A stretch of DNA of 64,000 nt, taken from Meconema thalassinum (lineage: Eukaryota; Arthropoda; Insecta; Orthoptera; Tettigoniidae). Both the position numbers and the translations under genes were made by a program. Positions 1 through 11,116 of this stretch are shown in pieces. Under the pieces are notes generated by a model. That model worked only from the letters and a program-made list of their open reading frames with translations, was not told the origin of the DNA and ran no database searches. Position 1 is the stretch's first letter; every line of letters begins with the position of its first letter. The stretch covers positions 795,088,979 through 795,152,978 of the forward strand of contig OX336389.2 of NCBI GenBank assembly GCA_946902985.2, written 5' to 3'.

Positions 1-109
1 AGGATAAGGGGGGAACAACATGAGAAGAGATCAAATAAATATTGCAAATAGAGATACACGGGAATCATTAGCACAACAAGGAATCGAGGCATAATTTATA
101 AAGAACAAC

Positions 110-2560
110 CTACTTGTTGAACAAATAATGCCGCAGCTTCCTCTTGAATTGAACGGCATTATTGTTGCTAGCCTTCAGCTAACACGGTAGGCTGTTCCAT
201 GCACAGACCGATCTATTTACAAAACCCAGTTTGTACGACTCAGTCCTGGGTAGTGGGGCGTACAGCGTAAATCCGCGGCCCTTCTGAGCTGATCGGTAGG
301 TAAGGGAAATTTTGTCTAAAATAGCAGATGAGACTGAAAACGTTTTCGCAGGTATAACACATCAATTTAGGTAAATAGGTTTTCAATAGATGGAAGGATA
401 CATTTTTGGCGTCTGATATTAGAGTCTACGTCGGAATTTTTCGATAGAATGAATTTAGTGGCAAGATTTTGTATCTGTTCTAGCTTAAGGATATTTCCCT
501 TGATACAGGGGCTCCATGAATGGCACGCGTGAATTAGCAGCTGTCGCACTAGGCTCAGGTAGGCGGTCCTCTTCACTTTGGTGCGGTAGCCACGTAGATT
601 TCTGCTTAGCATACCCAGTTGACGGGCAGCTCGGCTCTTCACTGCGTCGGTGTGGGTGTTCCATTTCAGGTCGGAAGTGATGTTGAGTACAAGAAGTTTG
701 ACGCACTGCACACGGGGAATTGGAGTGGTTTCGGAGGGTTCGGCGTTGGAATTCGATTACGGGTTAGGGAGATTAGATTACTCTTGGAGGAATTGAGAGC
801 TAGGCCGTTAATTTTGCACCAGACACTGATGTTATTTAGATTCTCCTGCAGGGCGGCGAGGTCACTATTGTCTTTGATCTTGCGATAGAGGGTTGTGTCG
901 TCAGAATATTGGTAAATGTTTGAAGAGACTTCATGGGGAAGATCCAGCGTGAATATGTTAAAAGTAGAGGACCAAGGTCAGATCCTTGTGGGACACCAGA
1001 TGGGACCAAAACAGTAGAGAAATGAGCGCCTTGGAAGGCTACTCTCTTATGCCGGTTTGTAAAAAAAGTCAGTCGACCTCCCCACTAGTTTACCACCGAA
1101 GCTCTAGGAGCGCAGTTTACAAAGAGACGTGATTGGGGAACCTCATCAAAAGCCATGGTCCAATCGAGAGTAACGAGATCCACTAGACCGCCTGGTATTC
1201 TTTCCAAAGTTTGTTGCCAGTCGTCCACAGATGAAGTGAGTAGCGTTGTACAGGAACGTCCAGGTAAAAACCAATGTTGGTGTTCGATAAGAGAACCTGT
1301 TCCTTTCAGGAAACGCAACATCTCCCTCGATAGCAGGCGCCCCATTACCTTACACAATATGGATGTCAAAGATATGGGGCAGTAGTTGGGTACTGATTCC
1401 TTATTACCAGTTTTGTGGACAGGAACAACGTTGGCGATTTTCCATTCAGATGGTAATATCCCATATTGAAAAGACAGTAGGTGATAAATATTGTGCAGAT
1501 GGACGGAGCGAGGGCCTGAGTACAGGTTATGAGTATTCTTACGGGTATATTATCAGGCCCAGGAGCGGAATTGGGGTGGGGGGGGGGGGGTAAAGATGAC
1601 AACAACTTTCAGACCTCATCAACGGAGAAATAAATGGATTCAAGTTTAGGGAAAGGAATATTTCGATCAATTATATAATTTTGTGATGGCCTAAAGGAAG
1701 AAAAGTTCTGAGAGAAGGAAGAGCAAAATGATTGAGCAATCTCTGCGGGTTCAGATAAAATGTTGCTGTTATACCTGGAATTCGTGGAGGGCGTGCTTCT
1801 TGATCTGGAGCTGATATATCGCTTCAGAGATTTCGTGTCCGGGGAGCCCTAATTTCAGATGAAATTGCTATGGCTGTTTCTAATAGTGACTTTTGTTAAA
1901 TTCCGTTGAATCTTGTACGTATGGAGATTAGTGGGGGTGGGGTTATGTTTCCATATTTTGTACAATCTATTTCTCTTTTTTAACATTAGTACAATCTCAT
2001 TGGTAATCCAAGGAGATCAACGATTGCCATTTAATTTAGCATGTGGAATGCACTGTTGTACACACTGCCAGAATATACGTTTCCACTTTGTCCAGAGGGT
2101 TTCTATGTCAACGGTGTGCACTACCGGAAGATTGGAGCGAAACAGAGAATTTAATAATGACCACTTTGCTTTGTTGTAGTTAAGAGCTGTTTTGTATATT
2201 TTCTTCAATTGTGGGTGGAGTAATTTCGGCTAAACCCTGGTAGCATCATGATCACACACGGCTTCAATTACTTCGACCGAGTTCACTATGGCCACATTAT
2301 CTGTGAGCACTAGGTCCAGGTGGTTCTGATATGGTCCGTGATTCAAGTGGGTTGCTTTACCAGCTACTGAATAAATAGGTCGTAAAAGCATGATAGCAAT
2401 TTTTCAGAAAGAGAATTAAGAGCTTTCGGAGTTTCGTTCGAGAGCCAGTCAATTTGAAGGTTGAAGTCACCTAGCAGGAGAATAGCCAAGAATTTGTTCT
2501 GTAGCGCCTGCGCTCTTGAGAGGGAGCGAAGAAGTGCTTCGTTGTGAGGGAAACAAGTCC
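110..2560 (-). pseudogene. Decayed non-LTR retrotransposon (CR1/Jockey-like), EN + RT relic
   Basis: The minus strand carries the pieces of a LINE ORF2 in the correct order. The endonuclease C-terminal half shows GDFN (about 2465) and LDLVLTD followed by CDHD, equivalent to the SDH motif (about 2235-2310). The reverse transcriptase shows SAPGPDNIP (about 1575), a QHWFLPGRS block (about 1270), GVPQGSDLGP (about 985), a YSDD catalytic box (about 905) and the WCKINGLALN region (about 810). The C-terminal tail runs through AWNSL to a stop at 110-112. Several frameshifts and stops separate these pieces, so no protein can be made. The N-terminal part of the endonuclease is missing, as expected of a 5'-truncated copy. 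The 3' UTR probably runs off the window start. Clade assignment is from overall look only. Confidence 0.85.
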
Positions 2561-3867
2561 CAGTAACATTATTTTATACATAATAAAGATATTCTTATAT
2601 ATTTACTAAAAAGTGGATTGGGAGACACATTACACAACATTATGGGGGCCTTGTGTTTCACATGGCTGTTGTATTGCGACAGAACAGCGAAAACTAACAA
2701 AACCAGCACTAAATAAAATAATGTGAGAGCTCAGCGTCCTCCACATCCCACCCCACTCTCTTCTACGCAGTTCTTCGGTGTGCCGGTTGTTAATCTATAA
2801 AGAATTTTGGCAACACAGATGAGGCCATATTATTCGACGTAACTCTTATTTTAGCTTCCATGAATTTAAGGCAATCTCAATTAGCAAAGCATTTTACAAT
2901 CTAGGCAGGTAAAGTCTAGAAAATGTAATTTAAAATTTCAAATGTTTAATCTTATGTAGTTTTTCATCTATATCGAATAACAGCCTTTGCAGTCGCGTTG
3001 ACCGGCTGACAGGCATTTCACGTTTCGCTACAATTATTAAACCATAATCTTTTCTTTGTTAATAAAGTCTGATAGTCATCTTTGGAATATGCTAATAGTT
3101 CCAATTTGCTGCCAAAATTAACCTTATATATCCCCTGCTTGAAAATTTTAATTTCATTTTCATGACCGTAAAATTATTAAATCTATGTTAAATTATTTGC
3201 CACCAATTGTCGAGGAAATGATAACCAACAGAAAAAATACTCCCAAATACTGTTAAGGGACTCCGCAAGTTCCTACAACTTAATTCCCATGCGATTTTCT
3301 AATTTCTTATTTACCTTTCTCTCAGAAACGAATAAAAGGAACTAATGGAACATTTTCAGAGTAGCTCTTCAAGAACATCTGCTGACCTTGACATAGGCTT
3401 ATTCAAAGCAAATCTATTTAGTATTTCCATGTATCATACAAATTGCATACTTTTAACAGCATATTCATGAACATTTCCATGTGACAAAATTGAACTAACG
3501 AAGTAAATTTCGAAAATCGAACGTGTTAAATTATAGCACATTTAAAATGGATTTACATCTAAAAATGTCAGCTTGGAATGTAGAAACGTTCAGAAGAAAA
3601 GGGACATTTTATATATAGAAGAATAATTTTGCGAGGAATTGTAATCAAAGAGTTTTTGGTTTTTAGAACATGGCATTACAATAGGATTCCTCTCCTTTTA
3701 TTTGAATCACTAGCATCCACTTTGCATTTTTTCATGTCCCTTTGCCGTGGCTTCTAACACAACCTCCCTTTTAGAAACTTTTGATGTGTAACATCTTTCC
3801 ACTCGGTTGCTGGATAGTTTTGTGGGAGTGATTTTGAAAATTGGGGACGGAAGTGGATCGGAATGAT
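2561..3867. other. AT-rich DNA without recognised feature
   Basis: No open frame with family resemblance, tRNA-like box or long repeat was seen. The last part (about 3845-3867) resembles the 64-66-bp tandem repeat that resumes at 14210, so it is the left flank of the retrovirus insertion. Confidence 0.5.
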
Positions 3868-4753
3868 TGTCGTGACTGTGAACCTCCATGATTCAGAACC
3901 CAGGACTGCGGTTCGGAGGAACATTATATAAGGGCAATAGAGTTATTATTATTATTACTAAGTTGGATGTGAGCTTTGTAAGATAGAATGAATATTTCTC
4001 AAGGGAATGAGACTGTTGTCGCCAGGATGTGTACAGAGGTCTGTAAATATTGATAGTACAACAGTCCGTTGGTCGAGCACTTTGTATTGTAGAGAGAGTG
4101 ATTCATTGTCACAAGCTAGGCCAGAAATTGAACCTTGGATGTCACGTAGACGCGAGCATGGGCATTTCGCCGCTAGCTTAGAGAGCAGCACTTGCTAGAC
4201 ACTGGGAGTAGATGGACCACAGGTCTCAGTGGAAGGGAGAGATGGACTCGGGGTCATCTCTAGTTGAATATAATGGTATCCAAAATGGCGAGCGACAGAG
4301 TTGTCAGGGTAGTAGCAGCAGTGTAGCAGCAGAGCAGTTGTCACAGAGTAATTGCAGAGTTGTTACAGAGTAGTGGAGCGGCAGAGTAGCAGTAGTTCTC
4401 ACGCCTCAGTTCTTGCCAGAGTAACGTCGTAACGCGCGCGAGCAGAATTCAGCCTCGCGGAGACACACTAGATGTCAAGTGTCAGTAAGACTTAGTAGCG
4501 CTATTACAGACCTGCGTGCACTTCCAGCAGTAACTTCACATAAATTGTATATAGTGTATATATATTTCGACTGCCAAGGGCTTAATAAATCGGCAGTAGT
4601 CCAAGGGAATTTCATCTTTTATTCCGGTAGTTCCGGGACGAGTCTGTGAAACCTCAAGTTCCCTTATCTAGAAAACCGCTCGGCTAGTAGGGAAAATCGA
4701 CGGAGGAGCTGTCAACCTGCCAGAACGTCTCACAGGCCAAGTAGGTCACGACA
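3868..4753 (+). repeat. 5' LTR of the endogenous retrovirus
   Basis: This 886-bp repeat matches 13325-14209 almost base for base. It carries a TATA-like ATATAAGG at about 3927, a short (TTA)n run (3943-3958), a CAGAGTA/CAGAGTT-rich segment (about 4290-4400) and a polyadenylation signal AATAAA at 4584-4589. A second TATA-like run lies at about 4548-4565. Which TATA is used is not clear. The first would give an unusually long R region of over 600 bp. Confidence 0.95.
4584..4589 (+). promoter_or_regulatory. LTR polyadenylation signal AATAAA
   Basis: AATAAA lies about 165 bp before the LTR end. Its 3' LTR counterpart is at 14040-14045. It should define the R/U5 side of the LTR. Confidence 0.6.
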
Positions 4754-4765
4754 GACCTAACTTTT

Positions 4766-4783
4766 TGGTGTCAGATGTGGGGT
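4766..4783 (+). promoter_or_regulatory. Primer binding site, tRNA-Leu-like
   Basis: TGGTGTCAGATGTGGGGT begins 12 nt after the LTR end. Starting with TGG (complement of CCA), it resembles the complement of insect tRNA-Leu 3' ends (TGGTGTCAGNAGTGGG) with one or two mismatches. Primer identity is therefore tentative. Confidence 0.6.
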
Positions 4784-4832
4784 CCCGAGTTCGACGCACT
4801 GAACAGAGCAACTACGGAATAAAGAGAGAGAT

Positions 4833-4888
4833 CGCGACATCGCAGAAGATTGTCCGATAAAGACCGCGACAACGCAGAAGATTGTCCG
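4833..4888 (+). repeat. Direct repeat in the retroviral leader
   Basis: A 24-bp word (CGCGACATCGCAGAAG...) at 4833-4856 recurs with one mismatch at 4865-4888. A partial third copy (GCGCAACGCAGAAGA) starts at about 4921. It lies between the primer site and the gag start, where some Gypsy elements carry protein-binding or packaging sequences. Confidence 0.6.
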
Positions 4889-5060
4889 TCCGCGCATCCG
4901 CGTAAATCGTACCGCGTGCCGCGCAACGCAGAAGAGAGAAGAAGAAGCCAACTAAGCAGAAGGAGCCGTGCAGTAGCGAGCCGTGCCGCCAGCAGAGGGG
5001 AGAACCGATCAGCCGCAGTATCCAGTTAGCAGAGACAACAAAGAAGAACAAGTAGCCGCC

Positions 5061-5068
5061 AGGTAAGC
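5061..5068 (+). promoter_or_regulatory. Predicted 5' splice donor AG|GTAAGC
   Basis: A strong donor consensus sits 19 bp upstream of the gag ATG, with the intron beginning at 5063. It matches the acceptor at about 11101. Errantiviruses make env from a spliced mRNA of this kind. Inferred from consensus only. Confidence 0.6.
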
Positions 5069-5081
5069 TAACCTTATTACA

Positions 5082-6408
5082 ATGGCAAGACAGACAAGTG
5101 CAGCTACCGGTGTCCAGGTAGAGGAGAGGTTAGCAGAAGTAGATACGGTAAGTACAAGTGGGCCTTTTGTATCAGTAACCGAAGGACATCGCCTGATAGG
5201 TCGGGAGTTCGATGGAACACAGCCCGACAGATTACGTGAGTTTGTGGCCAATGTAGACGCTGCTGTTCGCATGGTAAAAGACGATGATCAAGAGCTGTTC
5301 TTTAAGTATATCCTGACCAAAATCACGGGCAAGGCCCGAGATAAGTTGTTAGTCAGAAGAGATATAAATCATTGGGAGACTGCCAAACAGGCATTACAAG
5401 AATACTACGGATTTCAGTGCACATTAGACTTATATATTTGCCAGATGTTTCAAACAGCGCAGGATCCGAGGGAAACAGTGGCGACATGGGCGCATAAAGT
5501 AGAGACTATCAGCTGCGTTCAGGGAAGCAGTCCTCGATGGAGGACAGGGAAGCTCAGTTAAGAATCACAAGAAAAATATGCGTAGCTAGCTTCATACAGG
5601 GGTTAAGTAACCCGCGAATCCAAGCTAGAGTCCAGGGCCACGGGGCCATTACTTTCGAGAAAGCTGTAGCCACTGCAAGGCAAGAAGAGGCGGTAATTCT
5701 GTCAAAGAAGGCACGAGAAGGGTTGCATACGAAACATAGCTCAGGGGTAAGAGCAGGTAAACCCGATCAGGAAAGGAAGGCACCACTAAGGTGGCATACT
5801 AAGCCAACACAAGCGAGTGTTAGGGTGGTCTGTTACAATTGTAACAGGGAAGGCCACATCGCACGGGAGTGCAAGGAGGCACGAACCCGAGGCGCACGCA
5901 CCGCGTTAGGTAATACACCTAATGTACAGACAGGGGGCACCCCAAGTAAGATCATATGTAGATATTGCAAAAAACCGGGACACATAGAGCGCGATTGCCG
6001 AAAGAAGCAGAGAGATAAGGAAGCCGTGGCACCGGAAGCCGTGCGCATGGTAAGGGGGAAGCCTCACATGGAAGCGGACAGGAGTAGGACCTGTTACCGT
6101 TGTGGGAAGAAAGGGCACGTACAAAAAAATTGCCGACAGACAGCCCAGGTACCACAAGCAGAAGTGGACCGGCGGACGTGCTATGCCTGTGGCCGGCAGG
6201 GCACATTAAACGAAATTGTCAGGAGGCCAAGAAAGGCCAGGGCCAGAGTAGGCGCACGGGAGGCAAGGCCATGAAAGGCCGACGCCAGTGCGATGTTTGT
6301 GACCGGTGGTCACATGGGACCAAGGACTGTTGGTTCAAGAGTGGGAAAGGTAATAAGAGAAATATCACTCAAACAGGGGCGACAAACTGGAACGGGTCCA
6401 TAACATAG
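5082..6408 (+). pseudogene. gag: gag (capsid/nucleocapsid), two frame breaks
   Basis: Gag would form the capsid and bind genomic RNA. The ATG at 5082 is the first after the splice donor and opens a 159-codon segment (to 5561) with a retrotransposon capsid-like helical region (REFVANVDAAV, then a WETAKQALQEYYG-type block). The frame changes between about 5498 and 5561, continues to 6274, and changes again at about 6193-6200, ending at 6408. Five CCHC knuckles (C-x2-C-x4-H-x4-C) lie at 5831-5872, 5957-5998, 6092-6133, 6179-6220 (split by the second break) and 6289-6330. Basic linkers separate them. Drosophila errantiviral Gag proteins generally lack CCHC knuckles, so five is notable. The breaks are most likely decay, because neither site resembles a classic slip signal. 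Assembly error is the alternative. Confidence 0.85.
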
Positions 6409-6416
6409 GGACAGCT

Positions 6417-9400
6417 ATGGAATCCCGTAATTTAAGGAGTCCCAAGGCACGTGACATGGAGGGCACTATATTAATGCATTGTGGGGGGCCTCTGAGGTTT
6501 TTAATTGACACTGGTTCCGATGTCAGCCTAGTGAAGAGGCAATCAGTGCCTAAAACAGTTACAATCAGTAGAGGCACCACGATCGAATTAACGGGTGTAA
6601 GCGAGGGAACGATTTACACCCAAGGGACCGTTCAGTTTGTTATAGGAGGTACTAAACACACAGTGCATGTGGTGGGCAGTGATTTCCAACTAAGCCAGGA
6701 TGGTATAATAGGGAGAGACATCCTAGCTGACAGCGTGATCGACTACCGGGAGGGTCATGTTACGATCCACGGTAAGAGATACCCGCTGGGAGCGAGGGAG
6801 GCGAAGATAATCAGCCTCGAGCCTCGAACCCAGAAGGTAGTAGTTATTGAAGTCGATAAGAATCTACCAGTGGGAATTATTGAGAGGGCCGAGGTAGCAC
6901 CAGGGGTTTACCTCGCAGAGTGTCAAACTAGGTCAGAGCACAACGAGGCAGTAGTCAGCATGATGAATACTACTGAGGAAGAAGTGACTCTGTACAGCCC
7001 TCGAGTGCGAATGCAGGAGGTGGATGACACCTGCCTGGCAGAAGTACGCAAGGTACAGCAAGGCAGTAAGGCGGTAACCGGAGAACCGGCTACTCGGAAG
7101 CCCAGATCACGCCGAGTGATAGACTGCTTGCGAGTAGACCATCTCACGCAGGTAGATAAGGAAGGTATATACGCCATCTGTGCGGAATACAATGACATCT
7201 TCCACCTTGAGGGAGATAAGCTCACATGCACGGAAGTTATACGTCACGAGATCCCAACGCCCCGGGATCAACCCCCGATTAATGTGCGGCCGTATAGGTT
7301 GCCGGAGGCACAAAAGGGAGAAATACAAGCGCAGATAGATAAGATGCTAGGTGATGAAATTATCGTACCTAGTATATCCCCTTGGAATGCACCATTGTTG
7401 TTAGTACCGAAGAAAATGGATGCGTCAGGTAAGCAAAAGTGGAGAGTTGTGATTGACTTCCGAAAATTGAACGAAGTAACGATAGGGGTTAGTTATCCCC
7501 TCCCACTCATCTCAGAGCTATTAGATGCTCTAGGTAAGGCCAGGTATTTCAGTACACTTGACCTTTGCAGCGGTTATTATCAGGTGTTATTAAAACCTGA
7601 AGACAGGCCCAAGACAGCTTTTTCAGCATTAGGGCGCAAGTACGAATTTGCAAAGATGCCCATGGGGTTGAATGATGCGCCAGCCACATTCACAAGGCTG
7701 ATGAATACAGTGCTTACCGGATTGACAGGTATTCAGTGTCTGTGCTATCTAGATGATATAATAGTGTATGGTAGCTCAATAGAGGAGCACAATGCTAAGT
7801 TAAGGGATGTTTTTCAAAGGCTGAGAGAAAATACGTTGAAGCTCCAGCCAGATAAGTGTGAGTTCCTGAGGACTGAAGTGACGTTCTTAGGGCATGTAAT
7901 TACTGAAGGGGGAGTCTTACCAGACTCACGAAAGGTGCAGGCCGTGAAGGATTTTCCGAGGCCTACCACGAGCCGCCAGATTAAACAATTCTGTGGGCTC
8001 AGTGGGTATTATAGGAAATTTATACCCAATTATAGTACGATCGCGAAGCCACTATATGAATTAGTGAAGAAGGAAGTTTCCTTCGTTTGGGGAGATGCAC
8101 AGGAACAAGCGTTCGAAACGCTAAAGCAAAAACTCATTGAAGAGCCTATTCTGCAGTACCCAGATTTTGAAAAGCCATTCGTTCTTACCACAGATGCTAG
8201 CAACGACGCAGTGGGGGCCGTATTGTCACAAGGTCCCGTGGGTAAAGATCTCCCCGTAGCATACGCAAGCAGGACGCTTAATAAGGCAGAAAGAAATTAT
8301 AGTGTCACAGAAAAAGAATTATTAGGCATTGTTTGGGGTGTAAAGTGTTTCAGGCCGTATTTGTTCGGACGGCATTTCACGGTGGTGACAGATCACAAGC
8401 CGCTGAATTGGGTATTCAATGTCCAAGACCCGTCGTCACGCCTGCTAAAGTTCCGATTGAAATTGGCAGAGTATGATTTTGAAATCATTTACAAGCAGGG
8501 CAAGCAGAACTGCAATGCTGATGCCCTTAGCAGGAATCCCACTGATGCACAGTGTCAAGCGCGAGTGATCAACTCGGCTGGGCACGAGTTACGGCAGGGG
8601 GTGGCCGTGGCCACTCATATGGAAACTCGTAGGAGGGTAGCAACAACTTCAAAACCCGAGGACGCTAAGGTAGAGGGAATTGAAGCTGACGGTAGTGAGG
8701 TCTCCGAGGACGCTAACGCAGAGGAGTCCACGCCCGAAGACAGCTTACCCGAGGTAACCGAGTTGCAGGAGGCTGAGAAATTGGCCATCCTGAAGGAGTG
8801 TCATGATTCCTTGGTTGGAGGACACCAGGGAATAGCCCGCACGTACGCCAGGGTACGCGAACGATTACAGTGGAAGGGAATGAAAAGTGACATTGAGCGT
8901 TATATACGCTCGTGTCCTTCATGCCAAAAGAATAAGGGGACTAGACCAGACGTCAGAGCGCCAATGGTAATTACGGACACCCCTAGCACGGTCCTTGAGA
9001 AGGTATCTCTGGATGTGGTGGGTCCACTTCCGGTGACAGAGCTTGGCAATAAGTATATTTTGACATGCCAGGACCAACTGTCGAAGTACTTGGTAGCTAG
9101 TGCCATGCCGAATCAGGAGGCTGAAACAGTGGCACGGACGCTAATTAATAACGTTATAAGCATTTACGGGATACCGGGGCAGATTCTCACTGACCAGGGT
9201 AGTAACTTCATGAGCGAAGTTTTCAAGGCACTTTGCAAGAAACTGCGAATTAGGAAAACAAACACAAGCGCTTCCAGACCACAGTCCAACGGTAGCGTAG
9301 AGAGATCTCACAAGGTACTATCAGAGTACCTGAGGCATTATGTTTGCTCAGGCGGACAAAATGACTGGGACAAGTATCTGCCCACAGCGAGCTTTGTAAA

Positions 9401-9827
9401 TAATACCACCAAGATTACTAGCACAGGGTTCACACCCTACGAGCTTATTTTTGGAAAGAAGGCGAATATACCAGGTGTATTGCAAAAGCCACCTGAGGTG
9501 GATTATAATGAACATCAGAACGTGGTAGAGGAGCTGACGTCACAGCTCAGGAGGAATCATGAAGCCGCTAGGAGGACGCTAGTTGAGCGTAAAAAACTGG
9601 AAAAGGCTAATTACGATAAAAAGCAGAACGAAGTCACATTTCGAATTGGTGACAAGGTACTCTTGCGTAATGATGCATTGCGAAGAGGACGATCAAAAAA
9701 GCTGAGTCCGCCATTTGTAGGACCTTATGGGGTAGTGGACGTTTCAGGGGTAAATTGTACCCTACTGCTTAATAAGAAATGCAGAAGAGTCAAGGTGCAT
9801 AAGAATCGGTTGAAAACGTACTTGTAA
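6417..9827 (+). CDS. pol: pol polyprotein: protease, RT, RNase H, integrase
   Basis: This uninterrupted 1136-residue frame provides all enzymes of reverse transcription and integration. An aspartic protease has LIDTGSD with catalytic D at residue 31. The RT (about 290-480) has its YLDD box at 444-447. RNase H begins near TTDAS (D about 593) and includes DHKPLNW. The integrase has an HHCC zinc domain (about 796-835, ending CPSCQ) and a DD35E core with D866, D926 and E962 at the expected spacing. It ends in a GPY/F-type module (FVGPYG) with no chromodomain. The frame is -1 relative to the end of gag and stays open upstream of the ATG at 6417. Expression as a Gag-Pol fusion by -1 frameshifting is therefore likely, and the ATG marks only the first methionine. 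All catalytic residues I checked are present. Confidence 0.97.
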   Translation: MESRNLRSPKARDMEGTILMHCGGPLRFLIDTGSDVSLVKRQSVPKTVTISRGTTIELTGVSEGTIYTQGTVQFVIGGTKHTVHVVGSDFQLSQDGIIGRDILADSVIDYREGHVTIHGKRYPLGAREAKIISLEPRTQKVVVIEVDKNLPVGIIERAEVAPGVYLAECQTRSEHNEAVVSMMNTTEEEVTLYSPRVRMQEVDDTCLAEVRKVQQGSKAVTGEPATRKPRSRRVIDCLRVDHLTQVDKEGIYAICAEYNDIFHLEGDKLTCTEVIRHEIPTPRDQPPINVRPYRLPEAQKGEIQAQIDKMLGDEIIVPSISPWNAPLLLVPKKMDASGKQKWRVVIDFRKLNEVTIGVSYPLPLISELLDALGKARYFSTLDLCSGYYQVLLKPEDRPKTAFSALGRKYEFAKMPMGLNDAPATFTRLMNTVLTGLTGIQCLCYLDDIIVYGSSIEEHNAKLRDVFQRLRENTLKLQPDKCEFLRTEVTFLGHVITEGGVLPDSRKVQAVKDFPRPTTSRQIKQFCGLSGYYRKFIPNYSTIAKPLYELVKKEVSFVWGDAQEQAFETLKQKLIEEPILQYPDFEKPFVLTTDASNDAVGAVLSQGPVGKDLPVAYASRTLNKAERNYSVTEKELLGIVWGVKCFRPYLFGRHFTVVTDHKPLNWVFNVQDPSSRLLKFRLKLAEYDFEIIYKQGKQNCNADALSRNPTDAQCQARVINSAGHELRQGVAVATHMETRRRVATTSKPEDAKVEGIEADGSEVSEDANAEESTPEDSLPEVTELQEAEKLAILKECHDSLVGGHQGIARTYARVRERLQWKGMKSDIERYIRSCPSCQKNKGTRPDVRAPMVITDTPSTVLEKVSLDVVGPLPVTELGNKYILTCQDQLSKYLVASAMPNQEAETVARTLINNVISIYGIPGQILTDQGSNFMSEVFKALCKKLRIRKTNTSASRPQSNGSVERSHKVLSEYLRHYVCSGGQNDWDKYLPTASFVNNTTKITSTGFTPYELIFGKKANIPGVLQKPPEVDYNEHQNVVEELTSQLRRNHEAARRTLVERKKLEKANYDKKQNEVTFRIGDKVLLRNDALRRGRSKKLSPPFVGPYGVVDVSGVNCTLLLNKKCRRVKVHKNRLKTYL

Positions 9828-11095
9828 AAGGACTCCAACGGGTTTAGAACCCGGGTGGGTGCAGAAGCAGCACAGAACGGATTAAGGAGTAAGGACGTAT
9901 ATATACGGTTAGTAGACTACAATGACAGCTAAGGGTTAACACAGCTGTAAGAGATTGTGTGCGAATGGAGTCAATATAGTTTATCAGTAGGCACACAATA
10001 ATATTTGAACAGCGGACAACAGAGGCGAGCAGCCTAGATAATGCACCGGGAGACATGAGTTATGTAAGGCGAAATACAGGGATGTCCATAGTGGCCCCGG
10101 AGCGGCCATCCTGAAGAAGTTAAGCCCCCGTGTGGGTGGCGGGAACCATTGGAACGTTTAGACACGTGATCATTGGTGTTAGAATACCCCCAGCAGTGAG
10201 CCTGCTGTGTCGTAAGAGGCGACAGAAAAGAGGCGTCGCCTGATGACCTCGATGACCTACTGGTCAGGCAGGCGCGAATCCCGGTGAGTAGCTCTGTGTA
10301 ATTGAGCCATATGTTATTAATGGCAGCCCCAGGTATGCGAAGGCCTGCCGTTGATAATATATGGAAACCAATCAATGGCATAAGGGTGAATTAGAGACAC
10401 CTGTGTTAAAGGTACAAATTATTTAGGGACACATACGTGTGTATAGCAAGTAGAGAAGAAGTGCTCTAAGAGGCACATTTGAGAAAAGCGAAGAGTCAGA
10501 ACCTCAAATTTCGGCCACGACGAAGTTTCACACCCCTTCGTCTCAATGGCAACTAGGTCATAGCGACAGCTGCTGGTAGGGTTCTTAAATACCCCGCCAA
10601 GCTACGGAAAACAAAATCGGGTCGTACTAGAAATTTTAACAGTCAGACGAAAAGAGGTTCGACGGGTGGCACTGAGGTGCTCGTAAGTAAAGGGTTGCAC
10701 GATGGCGAGCGTGTAGCCTATATGTGACTCGTCACCCCTAGGGTAGTCGCGGACACGCACCCGTTAGGACAGGGGTAGGGAAAACCGGAAATTAGCTTAG
10801 ATGAAGTGAAACAGAAACCGAGCCATGAAGGGCACATTTTGAGAGCATTCAGTAAAATGCAAACGGCATTAGTGTAGCCATCCCCGAGGTGGGATGTGAA
10901 GCCGAGTCTCTATGTAACAGAACTCGAAGTTAAGGGAGCAAGATTTTGAACTTAGTGTATGACACTGCTGATAGTTTTGTAGCCGCATGCCTAAGCCAGG
11001 ATGCGAAGCATGGTCTTTTGAAACTTTAGATGTTGAAGTAGATAAAATTTTGGTGGAAAATCAGTAAAATAGGTAACGAATAACCTGTCTTTACC
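9828..11095 (+). other. Long non-coding pol-env spacer within the provirus
   Basis: This 1.27-kb stretch has stops in all forward frames and no family-like protein. In most errantiviruses env overlaps or abuts pol. It contains a hairpin GGCGAC/GTCGCC (10218-10223 with 10235-10240) inside a GTCGTAAGAGGCGAC motif that recalls a word common in insect repeats, and a perfect 7-bp hairpin GACGAAG/CTTCGTC (10519-10525 with 10536-10542). It could be structured intron sequence, a captured repeat, or a lost gene. Confidence 0.7.
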
Positions 11096-11101
11096 TTGCA
11101 G
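11083..11101 (+). promoter_or_regulatory. Predicted 3' splice acceptor before env
   Basis: A pyrimidine-rich CCTGTCTTTACCTTGCAG ends in AG at 11100-11101, 15 bp before the env ATG. Paired with the donor at 5063 it would remove gag, pol and the spacer. Confidence 0.6.
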
Positions 11102-11116
11102 GTAAGGCAGAAGGCA

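Noticed and set aside
10034..10381. 115-codon minus-strand frame in the pol-env spacer
   Set aside because: Antisense to the retroviral transcript with no family resemblance.
11096..11116. env start upstream at TTG 11096
   Set aside because: TTG is not a likely start here, and the predicted splice acceptor lies inside this stretch; ATG 11117 is preferred.
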